Positions 1 through 7,165 are shown, counted from the first letter of the stretch. The stretch is 8,847 bases of DNA from an uncultured Lachnospiraceae bacterium (GCA_946566415.1 CAMNWW010000079.1:1-8847); one strand, 5' to 3'. The notes: generated from the sequence alone by a model not told the origin. Numbers and translations: made by a program.

Positions 1-2
1 GG

Positions 3-1211
3 GAAGAGATTCCGATTGCGGCACAGATCGTAGCTCTTGCCGATGTATATGACGCGCTTACGAGCAAACGGGTATATAAGGACGCTTATTCTCATGAAAC
101 GGCTGTGGATATGATCCTGAACGGCGAGTGCGGAACGTTTAACCCGCTGCTTCTTGAGTGTCTGCAGGACATCTCCGCAACATTAAAGACAGAGTTTGCG
201 TCCCTTGTGGTTGAAAAGAATAAAGAAATAGAAATGATGGATACTGTGGAACAGATCATGGAAAGAGGCGAGCTGGACGTGTCTGAAAGGACGCTTAAGC
301 TTCTGGAGCATGAGCGGATGAAGTCCAGGTTCTACGCGGATATGTCCCGTGAGATCCAGTTTGAATATACGGTTACTCCGGAGATGATGATTTTATCCGA
401 GTGGGGCGCGGCATATTTGGGGATGCCTGAAACGATCATCAATCCAAGAGGGGAAGATTTCGGGAAAAAGATATTCGGCGGGGATGATTTTGAGATTCTT
501 CTTACAAGAACGAAAAACGCGCCGGAGTCGAGCCCAGTCATTGAAGGCACATACCTTCTGAATATCAACGGACAAGAAAGATGGAGCAAGGTTATCACGC
601 GTTCTATCTGGGAAGGGGAGACGCCTGAATATACCGGTGCGATTGGCAAAATTGTTGATATTAACGACGATCTGGAGAAGATAAACCGTCTGGAGAAGTT
701 GGCGTCCAGGGATTCACTGACCGGAATTTTAAATCACAGGGCGGCGAAGGCAAGGATCAATACGATACTTGCCAGGGGAAAGCAAGAAAAAGACTACATT
801 CTGTGCATGTTCGATCTGGATAAATTCAAGATGGCAAACGATAATTACGGACATTTGTTTGGAGATGAAGTGCTGAAGCACGTGGCGGAGACTCTCGTGG
901 AATGTACGCGAAGCGCGGATATCATCGCCAGGATGGGCGGGGATGAATTCTTGATTTTTATGGAATACAAAAAGGATGTGGAGCCTCAGGTGAGCAGAAT
1001 TTTCCAGCAGCTGTGCGGTCAGTATAAAGATTTCCCGATCCGCGTCAGCATGGGGGTCGGCCGTGCTAAGGACTGCGGCGGCGATTATGAGAGACTGTTC
1101 CATATGGCGGACGTCGCGATGTATGTGGTGAAACAAAACGGACGGAACGGTTACCGGATCTACAGTGAAGAGATGGAAGCGGCATTGAACGAGACATCCG
1201 AGGGTAAATAA
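3..1211 (+). CDS. HD-GYP / PAS-like / GGDEF cyclic-di-GMP signalling protein, 5'-truncated by the window
   Basis: The frame is open from the window edge, giving 402 visible residues; the true start lies upstream. Residues 1-55 are the end of an HD-GYP phosphodiesterase domain, with the characteristic ADVYDALTSKRVYK stretch and a FNP motif. A helical linker follows. Residues about 115-225 look like a PAS sensor domain ending in IGKIVDIND, and about 228-395 are a GGDEF diguanylate cyclase. The catalytic GGDEF is intact at residues 312-316 (bases 936-950), and an RSAD inhibitory-site motif (RxxD) sits five residues before it at 303-306. By family knowledge, HD-GYP degrades c-di-GMP and GGDEF makes it, with feedback through the I-site. 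The missing N-terminus could carry a receiver domain, which would suit the Hpt gene next door, but this is inference. A GTG at 105 is an internal codon, not the start. The HD and GYP motifs are outside the window, so phosphodiesterase activity cannot be judged. Confidence 0.93.
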   Translation, partial: EEIPIAAQIVALADVYDALTSKRVYKDAYSHETAVDMILNGECGTFNPLLLECLQDISATLKTEFASLVVEKNKEIEMMDTVEQIMERGELDVSERTLKLLEHERMKSRFYADMSREIQFEYTVTPEMMILSEWGAAYLGMPETIINPRGEDFGKKIFGGDDFEILLTRTKNAPESSPVIEGTYLLNINGQERWSKVITRSIWEGETPEYTGAIGKIVDINDDLEKINRLEKLASRDSLTGILNHRAAKARINTILARGKQEKDYILCMFDLDKFKMANDNYGHLFGDEVLKHVAETLVECTRSADIIARMGGDEFLIFMEYKKDVEPQVSRIFQQLCGQYKDFPIRVSMGVGRAKDCGGDYERLFHMADVAMYVVKQNGRNGYRIYSEEMEAALNETSEGK

Positions 1212-1230
1212 AAAAAGGAAGGTAAGGAAA

Positions 1231-1587
1231 ATGACGGTAAAAGAATGTTATGATGCAATGGGGGCGGATTACGACGACGTAATGGCACGCCTGCGGAAAG
1301 ACGAGAGGGTGCAGAAGTTTTTACTTAAAGTTCTGGACGATAAAAGCTATGATCTTTTGATCAATTCTATCGAGGAAAGGAATATTTCCGAAGCATTCAG
1401 GGCGGCGCATACGATGAAAGGCGTGTGCCAGAATTTGTCTCTGACAAAACTTTATAAATCGGCAAGCGTTTTGTCCGATGTGCTGAGGGACAGGGAAGAG
1501 TACGGGGAAGACATTGAACAGCCGCTTGAGCAGGTAAAACAGGATTATAACGAGATGATCGGATACATCAGGGAACTTGCTGTATAG
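1231..1587 (+). CDS. Hpt-domain histidine phosphotransfer protein
   Basis: This is a stand-alone 118-residue, mostly helical protein, the usual size for a single Hpt domain. The phosphoacceptor motif is clear: AAHTMKGVC with His60 (bases 1408-1410) followed by Lys63 and Gly64, the HxxKG signature. In the family, such proteins relay phosphate between a hybrid histidine kinase and a response regulator in the cytoplasm. No kinase or receiver protein is visible in this window, so its partners are unknown; the truncated upstream protein could contain a receiver domain. The ATG is preceded by a purine-rich AAGGAAGGTAAGGAAA and lies 19 bases after the upstream stop, so the two genes are almost certainly cotranscribed. 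There is no signal peptide or membrane segment. Confidence 0.9.
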   Translation: MTVKECYDAMGADYDDVMARLRKDERVQKFLLKVLDDKSYDLLINSIEERNISEAFRAAHTMKGVCQNLSLTKLYKSASVLSDVLRDREEYGEDIEQPLEQVKQDYNEMIGYIRELAV

Positions 1588-1598
1588 CCAAAGTGAAA

Positions 1599-1607
1599 AA
1601 GGAGGGG
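1599..1607 (+). promoter_or_regulatory. Ribosome binding site fixing a TTG start for trpB2
   Basis: AAGGAGGGG lies six bases before the TTG at 1614. The longer reading from GTG at 1593 would put this Shine-Dalgarno sequence inside the coding region, six bases after its own start codon, and that GTG has no good site of its own. The TTG at 1614 is therefore the preferred start. Confidence 0.75.
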
Positions 1608-1613
1608 ATAAAT

Positions 1614-2987
1614 TTGAGCGAAGAAAAGAAAATACCATATAAAATCTATCTGGAAGAAAGCGAGATGCCTAAAGAGTGGTATAACGTGCGTGCGGATATG
1701 AAGAATAAACCGGCGCCTCTCCTTAATCCGGGTACGTTAAAGCCGATGACGTTCGAGGAGCTTAGGGGAGTGTTTTGTGATGAGTTGGCAAAGCAGGAGC
1801 TTGACGATACGACCCCGTATATTGAGATTCCGCAGGAAATACGGGATTTTTATAAGATGTACCGTCCGTCGCCTTTGGTGCGGGCATACTGCCTTGAAAA
1901 AGCGCTGGATACACCGGCTAAGATTTATTATAAATTCGAGGGAAACAATACGTCGGGAAGCCATAAGCTGAACTCAGCGATTGCACAGGCGTATTATGCG
2001 AAAAAACAAGGGCTTAAAGGCGTGACGACAGAGACAGGGGCCGGGCAGTGGGGCACTGCCCTTTCTATGGCTTGCGCATATTTGGGTCTGGATTGTGAAG
2101 TTTACATGGTCAAGTGTTCTTATGAACAGAAACCGTTCCGCCGTGAGGTGATGAGGACTTATGGCGCAAATGTGACGCCGTCTCCGTCGGATAAGACGCA
2201 GGTGGGACGCAGGATACGGGAAGAATTTCCGGGAACGTCGGGAAGCTTGGGATGCGCCATATCAGAGGCTGTGGAAGCGGCGGCTTCAAAAGATGGATAT
2301 CGTTATGTACTTGGCTCTGTACTTTCTCAGGTGCTTCTCCATCAGTCTGTTATCGGACTAGAGGCAAAAGCGGCGCTTGACAAGTACAATATCAAACCGG
2401 ATATGATTATTGGATGCGCGGGCGGCGGCTCCAATCTGGGCGGTCTGATTTCTCCGTTTGCCGGCGAGATGCTCAGAGGCGAGGCAGACTATCGTATTAT
2501 CGCGGTGGAGCCGGCAAGCTGTCCGAGCCTGACGCGCGGAAGATATGCATATGATTTTTGTGATACAGGAATGGTATGTCCTCTGGCGAAGATGTACACC
2601 TTGGGAAGCAGTTTTATCCCGTCGGCAAACCATGCGGGAGGACTCAGGTACCACGGTATGAGTTCCGTCGTGTCTCAGCTTTATGAGGATAAGATGATTG
2701 AGGCTGTTTCCGTAGAACAGACGGCCGTATTCGCCGCGGCGGAGCAGTTCGCAAGGGTTGAAGGGATCCTTCCCGCGCCGGAAAGCAGTCATGCGATTCG
2801 TGTGGCGATTGACGAGGCGATGAAATGCAAGGAGACAGGGGAAGAGAAGACGATTGTCTTTGGACTGACCGGGACGGGATATTTTGATATGGTAGCCTAT
2901 GAGAAATATAATAACGGAGAAATGAGCGATTATGTTCCGACTGACGCGGAGCTTGAGAAAGGATTCGCAGGGCTGCCTAAGGTCTAA
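1614..2987 (+). CDS. trpB2: TrpB2-type tryptophan synthase beta-like PLP enzyme
   Basis: The 457-residue protein is a fold-type II PLP enzyme of the TrpB2 subfamily (TIGR01415-like), longer than ordinary TrpB1. The N-terminal block with PKEWYNV, the RPSPLVRA segment, GSHKLNSA with PLP-binding Lys118 (bases 1965-1967), ETGAGQWGTAL, the phosphate-binding GGGSN at 270-274 (bases 2421-2435), HAGGLRYHG and LPAPESSHA are all typical and intact. The family condenses indole, or a related nucleophile, with serine or a phosphoserine-type donor to give tryptophan. TrpB2 proteins usually lack the contacts for a TrpA partner, and no trpA is seen here, so indole salvage is a reasonable inference. The start is TTG at 1614; GTG at 1593 would add seven residues. 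The gene follows the Hpt gene by 26 bases and is probably cotranscribed with it. Nothing suggests a defect. Confidence 0.93.
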   Translation: MSEEKKIPYKIYLEESEMPKEWYNVRADMKNKPAPLLNPGTLKPMTFEELRGVFCDELAKQELDDTTPYIEIPQEIRDFYKMYRPSPLVRAYCLEKALDTPAKIYYKFEGNNTSGSHKLNSAIAQAYYAKKQGLKGVTTETGAGQWGTALSMACAYLGLDCEVYMVKCSYEQKPFRREVMRTYGANVTPSPSDKTQVGRRIREEFPGTSGSLGCAISEAVEAAASKDGYRYVLGSVLSQVLLHQSVIGLEAKAALDKYNIKPDMIIGCAGGGSNLGGLISPFAGEMLRGEADYRIIAVEPASCPSLTRGRYAYDFCDTGMVCPLAKMYTLGSSFIPSANHAGGLRYHGMSSVVSQLYEDKMIEAVSVEQTAVFAAAEQFARVEGILPAPESSHAIRVAIDEAMKCKETGEEKTIVFGLTGTGYFDMVAYEKYNNGEMSDYVPTDAELEKGFAGLPKV

Positions 2988-3055
2988 CTGTAAAAGGTAG
3001 GGTAATTTAGAAAAATGCCGGATTTTACCTGACGATTTTTGCTTTTTTACTTATG

Positions 3056-3084
3056 TTAACAGGCGATCTTTCCGAATATATAAT
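3056..3084 (+). promoter_or_regulatory. Sigma-A type promoter for the surface-protein gene
   Basis: TTAACA at 3056-3061 (five of six to TTGACA) and a perfect TATAAT at 3079-3084 are separated by exactly 17 bases. Transcription would start near 3091, leaving a leader of about 135 bases before the ATG at 3227. It lies in the non-coding gap after trpB2 and points toward the large surface-protein gene. Confidence 0.75.
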
Positions 3085-3097
3085 TAGAAGTATATGT

Positions 3098-3165
3098 GAT
3101 GTCAGGGTCAAAGGGTCATGAATTTATACTTGCATGAGCAAGCATGGCTTTTTGACCCCGGCATC
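3098..3165 (+). ncRNA. Long imperfect hairpin in the 5' leader of the surface-protein gene
   Basis: Bases 3098-3120 pair with 3143-3165: 22 of 23 positions pair, four of them as G-U wobbles, with a single A/C mismatch at 3104/3159. The core arms are GGGTCAAAGGGTCATG and CATGGCTTTTTGACCC. The apical part holds a bulge of AATTTATA (3121-3128) and a second hairpin CTTGC-ATGA-GCAAG (3129-3142) that stacks on the 3' arm. The wobbles form only in RNA read from the + strand. It begins about seven bases after the predicted transcription start and ends 61 bases before the ATG. No T-run follows, so it is not a normal terminator. It could stabilise the transcript, bind a regulator, or be one copy of a dispersed palindromic repeat. 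I cannot match it to a named RNA family. Confidence 0.6.
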
Positions 3166-3226
3166 TATATGTACATAACATGTAAACATAATATGCAGTA
3201 AGCATAGAATTTGGTTTTGGGAGTAG

Positions 3227-6200
3227 ATGATGATGAAGAAAAGAAGATTCGGACGAAAGGCAGCAGTGGCGGCAGCCATTGCCGTAATTGGGAGCATGGC
3301 GGGACTTCTTGCGTTTGCGCAGGAGGATGTCCTGCAGACAATTATACCTGGTGCGGCTGAAAGCGCCGTCACACCCGGACAGACAGAACTGAACGCCGGG
3401 GAGACGGCAAGGTCGATGGACTGGGAATATTTCAGCACGTATTACGATGGGACTCCGGCGATAGACGGGAACTGGGCGCAGAGGATGAATGTCGACGGCG
3501 CAGGATTTAACGGTATAAACTATGCGGCGATTTTATATAATACTCTGGCGGAAGGGACGAACGGCGACGGCAATCTGGATTATATGATTGACGATGCCTT
3601 CTTTGCGCCGGAGAACAGGATATTAGTCCAGTATGGGAACGGGCAGGGCGACAGCCTGAATGCGGTGGAGATCCTGCAGACGACACTGGATACGCCCATC
3701 ACGCAGGAAGAATGGAGCGAAGTCAGGCAGAACCTTGTGAACGCGTATTGTGCGTTCAAGAAGGATTTCCCGGAGGTATTCTGGCTGAACCAGAATCCAA
3801 GATTCAGCCTTGTGCCGTCGGTCGTTACAGACGAGAACGGCGCGGAGGTCGGTTATAATTATGATTTATACTTAGTCCTTGCGGACAATAACGGCTATGA
3901 TATCCGAAGCGCAAGCTACCGGAGCGCGGATGCGCTTTGGTCGGCAATCAATCGGCGGAATGTAAGCGTACAGGAAATGCTGGATTTGTCCGCGGATATG
4001 GATCTGGTGGATCGTATTATGTTTTTCCGGGAGAAATCGGGCGCCGTGGCGGAGAGCATGGGATCGGATGTTCCTCTGGAGGAGCGTTCTGCACGTGCGT
4101 TTAAGCTCCTCTGTGACAATATAGGCGTTGCCTGCGTGCTGGTGACAGAGGGAGGCGGCGCATGGACAGAGTATGTGGATCTTGGGAATGGCTGGGAGCC
4201 GGCACAGGGCGTCGGCGTAGAGCTTCCGCCGCTGGATACGGAGCCGGCGGATACAGAACAGCCAGATAAAAACCAGACGAACAACACGGCTGCGGATGCC
4301 GAGAAAGAAGAAGAGGAGAAGAAACAAGAAGAGCAGAAGGCGGCTGCTGAGAAAACAAAAGAAGAACAGAAGGAAGCGGACAGGAAGAAAGCCGAAGAAG
4401 CCAAGCGGGCGCTGGAAGCAAAGAAGAATGCGGAGCTTCCAACGACAGGCGCTCCGGTGAAGAAGGAATCTGCCACAAATGAACTTCCGTCGGCGCCGGT
4501 AAGCCGGGCGACGAACCGCTTTTCGTCCAGAATCAGCGGCGAGGAGTATGGAGTGTTGATGAAGGGAGACGGCAACCCGGCGCAAAAGTCAGAGTTCATT
4601 AGCAACCTGAAAGATCCTCAGACTAATCCTCCTGTGTATGGGGATGACTGGAATGATGTGATCAGGATCGGCGCGGCGACGGACGTTACCTATGTTGCGA
4701 TGAAAACGCTTGACGACACTGGAAAGGAAGTGTCCGTCTTGGATGAGAACGGCGAACCTGTCCAGTATGCGTTTGATTTGCCGAACCTGAGGATCGAGCC
4801 GGATGAGGATCACATTACCGGTGCAGGATCTTGGACGTATAATGTATATTATTATGCTACTACCAAGGATGAAAATGGAGAAACAATAACACGTAAGATT
4901 AGGATCAAGATGACCGAAGGAACGAACAGTATCTATGTTGCTCCAAAGTCGGTTACAATACTTCCGGGGGATTTCAAGTATGAGTGGACGTATACCGGAA
5001 CGAATGCTTCGGATTTTAATCAAGTAGCGGGAACCTCCCTTGAGTTTGAAGGCGCTGTAGGTATGAATCCAATCACAATGGATCAGATTAAAGTCACGGT
5101 TACGCCGTCAACACGAAAGGGAATCAAAGATCCAGACGATCCGGATGCAGAGGAAAATGTGGATGAAGGCACCGTTGAGATATCCGTTGTTCAGGATAAA
5201 GGTTTTGACAGTAAGAATTATAGCATGGCGAGTCAAACACTAAGGGTTCCTTATTATGTTGTTCCTAAGGAGATTGATTGGGAAAATGATTTGGACTATC
5301 AGCTTTTAGAGAAACAATTCACTTATAACGGAGAAGCGAAGCAGCCAAAGTACAAAGTCACAGTTACATCCAATAGCAATGAAGTTCTAGATCCAAATAG
5401 GGATTATCTTGTAAATTATAGGAATAATATTAATGCCGGAACGGCCTATGCCGCTGTGTCATGTCGGGGTGGGAATCATTATAAATGGACCGGTAAGCAT
5501 GAGGAAGATTTTAAAATTGAAAAGGCGGACTGGGCGACGTTGTGGCCAGACTATACGGCACTGACGGCAGCGGATACGAAGTACGGAAGAACCGGATCGT
5601 ATGATTTGACGAAGTTCCTGCCGTCCGGGGCGGCGCCGGAGTGGTCGGGAAGTTTAAGTGTAGAATCCGATCCGAACAGTATTCTGGAGAGAGGATATCC
5701 GCAGATCACGAACAAGACACTGACGTGGAGGTTTAAAGATGATCCGGAGTTGAAGGATAAAGAGGCCAAAGTCTTTCTTTACGTGCCGGAGACACCAAAC
5801 TATGGACAGTATACAATTGTTATTACCCTTAAGGTGGCAGGAAAGGAAGCTCAGAGGGACTTTAATTTTTCCTATGAAGAGCGCAGAGGAGAAGTCGGGA
5901 CCACCATCCCGGTTCCAGCGACTGGAGAAGCGCGCGACAGCATTGTGACGTACCGAAGCCTGGATCCTGAGATCGCGACAGTGGACAATAAGGGGAATGT
6001 AACCTTGGTCAAAGAAGGGCAGACGAAGATCGTGGCTACAGCTTCCGAGACGGATTCTTATCTGGCGACAGAGAAATCCTATGATATCATTGCAGTCAGG
6101 GGGGATGTCGTACTCCTTTCGCAGTTTGAGGCGGACGGAGAGCAGTATCAGCTTGAGATGGAGAAAGGGATATCCATTGTACCACCGTTGGCTACAGGTC

Positions 6201-7066
6201 ATTATCAACACCCTGCGGATGTGGAGAAGAAACTTCGGACAGAATTGATGAAATGGGATGGGCAGATCACAGAGGATAATATTGCATATTATGACGTTAT
6301 CCTTAAGAAGCTGGACGACGATCTTGTGTGGAAGAATGTAAAAGGGGAAGACTTCCCACGGAGCGGTCTGGAGATCGTCATTCCATATCCGGATAATGCC
6401 AGCGACCGAACCAGTTTTGACTATAAGATGATTCATATGTTCTCCACCAATACAAATAATATAGAGAATGCACTTGCAGGTGATGTGGAACTTGTGGCGA
6501 CTAAGGAGACTCATGAAGGATTGGTAGGTACGGTAAACGGCTTATCACCGATCGCGGTAGGTTATATCAGGACGAGGGAGACCCCGGATGACCCGAATAA
6601 CCCGAATAATCCGGATGACCCGAACAATCCAGACGATCCGAATAACCCGGATGACCCGAACAATCCGGATAACCCGAACAATGGGAATAATAACAACAAT
6701 AATAACAATACCAACGGAAATAATACCAACGGAAATAACACCAATGGGAATAATACCAATACTAACGGTAACAATACCAACACTACTGGTAGTGGTACTA
6801 CGACCACAACAGGGAATCGGACTACGACCACAACGGGGACTACGCGGACCACGACCGGAACCGGAACTTCTACGACCGGAACCCAGACGGCTAATGCAGG
6901 AACTACGACGACTGGCACGAATAGCAGAACGGGCAGCGTTTTGACGGGAGATTATGCTATTGTTATAAAGTGGATGACATTCCTTGTCGAGGCATTATTT
7001 ACCATCGGAGTGGTTTATCTTCTTAAGAGAGAACTCTCTAAGAAGCGTCATTCCAAAAAGAAATAA
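3227..7066 (+). CDS. Large secreted, anchored surface protein with degenerate transglutaminase and Ig-like domains
   Basis: This is a 1279-residue mosaic protein. Residues 1-31 are a signal peptide (basic KKRRFGRK, hydrophobic core, likely cut after AFA). Residues about 160-335 resemble Lachnospiraceae transglutaminase-like domains (FPEVFWL, YDIRS, ARAFKLLCD) but lack the Cys-His-Asp residues. Residues about 355-402 are a charged Glu/Lys helix, probably a coiled coil or rigid stalk, followed by LPTTG at 404-408. Residues about 465-955 are beta-rich: an MBG-like repeat around FTYNGEAKQPKYKV (698-711) and a Big-type Ig-like domain at about 885-955. Residues about 960-1115 form a C-terminal module ending GLSPIAVGY. 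Then come P(D/N)(D/N) repeats (1120-1152), an Asn- then Thr/Gly-rich stalk (to about 1236), VLTGD, a membrane helix (about 1243-1266) and a basic tail. Probable role: surface display or adhesion (inference). Three ATGs stand in a row; GGGAG at 3219-3223 suits the second or third as well as the first. Its own promoter and terminator enclose it. Confidence 0.92.
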   Translation: MMMKKRRFGRKAAVAAAIAVIGSMAGLLAFAQEDVLQTIIPGAAESAVTPGQTELNAGETARSMDWEYFSTYYDGTPAIDGNWAQRMNVDGAGFNGINYAAILYNTLAEGTNGDGNLDYMIDDAFFAPENRILVQYGNGQGDSLNAVEILQTTLDTPITQEEWSEVRQNLVNAYCAFKKDFPEVFWLNQNPRFSLVPSVVTDENGAEVGYNYDLYLVLADNNGYDIRSASYRSADALWSAINRRNVSVQEMLDLSADMDLVDRIMFFREKSGAVAESMGSDVPLEERSARAFKLLCDNIGVACVLVTEGGGAWTEYVDLGNGWEPAQGVGVELPPLDTEPADTEQPDKNQTNNTAADAEKEEEEKKQEEQKAAAEKTKEEQKEADRKKAEEAKRALEAKKNAELPTTGAPVKKESATNELPSAPVSRATNRFSSRISGEEYGVLMKGDGNPAQKSEFISNLKDPQTNPPVYGDDWNDVIRIGAATDVTYVAMKTLDDTGKEVSVLDENGEPVQYAFDLPNLRIEPDEDHITGAGSWTYNVYYYATTKDENGETITRKIRIKMTEGTNSIYVAPKSVTILPGDFKYEWTYTGTNASDFNQVAGTSLEFEGAVGMNPITMDQIKVTVTPSTRKGIKDPDDPDAEENVDEGTVEISVVQDKGFDSKNYSMASQTLRVPYYVVPKEIDWENDLDYQLLEKQFTYNGEAKQPKYKVTVTSNSNEVLDPNRDYLVNYRNNINAGTAYAAVSCRGGNHYKWTGKHEEDFKIEKADWATLWPDYTALTAADTKYGRTGSYDLTKFLPSGAAPEWSGSLSVESDPNSILERGYPQITNKTLTWRFKDDPELKDKEAKVFLYVPETPNYGQYTIVITLKVAGKEAQRDFNFSYEERRGEVGTTIPVPATGEARDSIVTYRSLDPEIATVDNKGNVTLVKEGQTKIVATASETDSYLATEKSYDIIAVRGDVVLLSQFEADGEQYQLEMEKGISIVPPLATGHYQHPADVEKKLRTELMKWDGQITEDNIAYYDVILKKLDDDLVWKNVKGEDFPRSGLEIVIPYPDNASDRTSFDYKMIHMFSTNTNNIENALAGDVELVATKETHEGLVGTVNGLSPIAVGYIRTRETPDDPNNPNNPDDPNNPDDPNNPDDPNNPDNPNNGNNNNNNNNTNGNNTNGNNTNGNNTNTNGNNTNTTGSGTTTTTGNRTTTTTGTTRTTTGTGTSTTGTQTANAGTTTTGTNSRTGSVLTGDYAIVIKWMTFLVEALFTIGVVYLLKRELSKKRHSKKK
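6584..6682 (+). repeat. In-frame 9-base tandem repeat coding P(D/N)(D/N)
   Basis: Eleven consecutive 9-base units encode PDD, PNN or PDN, mostly alternating PDD-PNN, which gives an 18-base higher-order period. Copies differ at synonymous positions (CCG/CCA, GAT/GAC, AAT/AAC), so the array is not freshly duplicated. The unit is a multiple of three, so gain or loss of copies would change stalk length but not the frame. It lies at the outer end of the stalk that separates the folded domains from the membrane anchor. Confidence 0.9.
6683..6934 (+). repeat. Low-complexity Asn-rich then Thr/Gly-rich stalk-coding tract
   Basis: Residues 1153-1186 are nearly all Asn with periodic TNG (a near-repeat of about 12 bases coding NNTNG-type units). 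Residues 1187-1236 are Thr/Gly with runs of ACG/ACC/ACA codons. Such tracts in Gram-positive surface proteins act as flexible, often glycosylated, wall-spanning stalks (family knowledge; glycosylation here is inference). The low complexity leaves several other frames open by chance. Confidence 0.8.
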
Positions 7067-7073
7067 GAGTTAT

Positions 7074-7108
7074 AAAAAGAGATGCAGCTAACGTCTGCAT
7101 CTCTTTTT
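7074..7108 (+). terminator. Intrinsic terminator after the surface-protein gene
   Basis: AAAAAGAGATGCAG (7074-7087) and CTGCATCTCTTTTT (7095-7108) form a perfect 14-pair stem around a seven-base loop, with the T-run at the 3' side. It starts seven bases after the stop codon. The A-run on the left arm would let it act on the opposite strand too, but no minus-strand gene needs it. Confidence 0.93.
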
Positions 7109-7136
7109 GACCTTTTTGGTACAGAATAAACTGTGT

Positions 7137-7165
7137 TTGACTTGCGGCGGATAAAGCGTTACAAT
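7137..7165 (+). promoter_or_regulatory. Sigma-A type promoter for the malY-like gene
   Basis: TTGACT (7137-7142) and TACAAT (7160-7165), each five of six to consensus, are separated by exactly 17 bases. Transcription would start near 7172, giving a leader of about 28 bases. It sits just downstream of the strong terminator, which marks a new transcription unit. Confidence 0.8.

Noticed and set aside
2990..3048. Intrinsic terminator after trpB2
   Set aside because: The T-rich stretch is preceded only by weak five- or six-pair AT-rich stems (for example GTAAAA with TTTTAC), too weak to call.
3152..3179. Second promoter with TTGACC as the -35 box
   Set aside because: The best -10 at suitable spacing is poor (CATAAC at 16 bases), and the -35 is explained by the 3' arm of the hairpin; the 3056-3084 promoter is far better.
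2988..3226. A c-di-GMP riboswitch in the leader, expected from the nearby c-di-GMP gene
   Set aside because: I could not find the GEMM-type conserved core or paired elements; the only clear structure is the simple bulged hairpin.
3872..4605. Overlapping minus-strand open frames of more than 200 codons
   Set aside because: They are mirror images of the Glu/Lys-rich and GC-rich coding region, low in complexity, with no recognisable protein family and no promoter.
5654..6514. Minus-strand open frame of 286 codons
   Set aside because: It is antisense to conserved Ig-like and C-terminal domains of the surface protein; the composition is Cys/His/Ile-rich and unlike a real protein.
6584..6682. CRISPR-like array
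   Set aside because: The units are 9 bases, contiguous, without spacers and in frame inside a coding region.
6562..6944. Long open frames on both strands across the repeat tract
   Set aside because: Their Val/Pro/Leu-rich or Ile/Thr/Arg-rich translations are by-products of the repeats coding P(D/N)(D/N), Asn and Thr in the real frame; they have no ribosome binding site or domain.
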